Virus record (IMG/VR): IMGVR_UViG_3300035663_000065
Coordinates: 1-31,631 of that record
Length of the DNA: 31,631 nt
Direction: 5' to 3' (one strand)
From: a virus
Each line of letters starts with the position of its first letter. Within the stretch, counting starts at the first letter, position 1. The notes beneath the pieces are model-generated. The model was not told where the DNA came from, did no database searches, and saw only the letters and a list, made by a program, of their open reading frames with translations. Below, piece after piece: positions 31,108 through 31,631 of this stretch. The position numbers were made by a program, and so were the translations under genes.

Positions 31108-31631
31108 TTAGTTGGCCGTGGTCAGGATTGCCAGAGCCATCGCCGAGTCGATTTCTGAGCCGATTTCCCCTGCCAGATTGAGCAGACCTCGGAAGCTCGC
31201 GTCGATTCCTGCTGCCTCGGCTTTGACCGCATCGAGTTCAGCCAGCAGTTCTTCCCGTTTGCGGCTGGCTGTCTGCCGAACGTTCTTACTGGAGTCGCTC
31301 GCGGCGAGCTTCGCATCCTGAGCAGCTATCGAGGCGAGCAGTCGCTCGTACTTCGCTCGCAGTTCGACGGCTGCATTATCGGCCACGGCTGCGGCGGTCT
31401 CACTGTCAGCCGGGCAGTTGGCTCGAAAGAAGACCATCCCAAGCGACTCGAACTTCGCGGCGACCTCAGCCCAGCGGTCCATCCGCACAGTCGGCAAGTA
31501 ATAGATTCGGGCGTTGTCCCGCAGCTTGTAGCCGCCGACCTGCTCGACAATCTTTTCCAGCCCGATTCCTACGCTCGCTCCCTGCACTTGACCACGATAC
31601 CGAGTCGCGTCGATATGCTCTGCATCTTGAG
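31108..31631 (-). CDS. Partial gene, helical phage protein (5' end outside window)
   Basis: The frame is open to the window edge, so the true start lies outside; at least 173 residues are present. An internal GTG at 31587 is not needed as a start because the upstream codons remain open. A beta-rich part (V-G-G-Y-K-L-R-D-N-A-R-I-Y-Y-L-P, then W-A-E-V-A-A-K-F-E) is followed by a long helical region and a C-terminal helix (L-N-L-A-G-E-I-G-S-E-I-D-S-A). The layout recalls DUF6744-like phage proteins, but I cannot confirm this. The gene ends at a terminator. Confidence 0.6.
   Translation of the reverse strand, partial: QDAEHIDATRYRGQVQGASVGIGLEKIVEQVGGYKLRDNARIYYLPTVRMDRWAEVAAKFESLGMVFFRANCPADSETAAAVADNAAVELRAKYERLLASIAAQDAKLAASDSSKNVRQTASRKREELLAELDAVKAEAAGIDASFRGLLNLAGEIGSEIDSAMALAILTTAN

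Noticed and set aside
1-31631. CRISPR array, integrase, CI-type repressor, insertion sequence
   Set aside because: No regularly spaced direct repeats, no tyrosine or serine recombinase catalytic pattern, no repressor-peptidase pattern and no transposase or terminal inverted repeats were seen.

Overview
The window reads as a long stretch of a tailed double-stranded DNA phage or prophage with a siphovirus-type morphogenesis module in lambda-like gene order. Every supportable gene lies on the minus strand, so transcription runs from high to low coordinates. I see no integrase, CI-type repressor, tRNA gene, rRNA gene, CRISPR array or insertion sequence. The host cannot be proven from the sequence. 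A planctomycete-like host is my tentative guess, from a CsrA-like small protein, a papain-like peptidase and secreted CAP-type proteins, at low confidence.

Layout in transcription order. (1) 31.6-28.2 kb: a partial gene, a 54-aa protein, a MoxR-type AAA+ ATPase and a metallopeptidase/VWA (DUF2201-like) protein. They are separated by terminators and hairpins and share a common ribosome-binding leader and promoter-like sequences. (2) 28.1-20.4 kb: the early/DNA module. It holds two small DNA-binding proteins, a CsrA-like protein, a RecB/Cas4-like nuclease beside a putative annealing protein, a DUF1376 replication initiator beside a helicase-loader-like protein, two more PD-(D/E)XK-type nucleases and a DpdA-like (TGT-fold) DNA-modification protein. 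(3) 20.4-17.4 kb: proteins with signal peptides or membrane segments, a papain-like peptidase, a CAP-domain protein and a membrane-anchored coiled coil. This is where lysis and host-envelope genes are expected, yet no classical endolysin is visible. (4) 17.4-12.9 kb: virion adhesion proteins, including a 991-aa protein with three copies of one repeat. (5) 12.9-12.6 kb: a gene-free gap with a G-rich tract, a plausible packaging (cos) site. (6) 12.6-0 kb: ParB-methyltransferase, small and large terminase, zinc-ribbon protein, gpW-like connector, portal, fused protease-major capsid protein, putative decoration protein, head closure and tail terminator proteins, minor tail protein Z, tail tube, tail assembly chaperone with a canonical -1 frameshift, and the start of the tape measure protein.

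The strongest unexpected signal is compositional. Reading all 31,631 bases, I found no GATC tetranucleotide, where about 120 are expected by chance. Together with the DpdA-like protein and the methyltransferase, this suggests heavy restriction pressure. Other notable points are the stand-alone DpdA-like gene, the peptidase/CAP/secreted-protein cluster in the lysis position, the MoxR-VWA pair with duplicated control elements, a four-codon minigene, and repeat modules apparently inserted inside a lectin-like domain.
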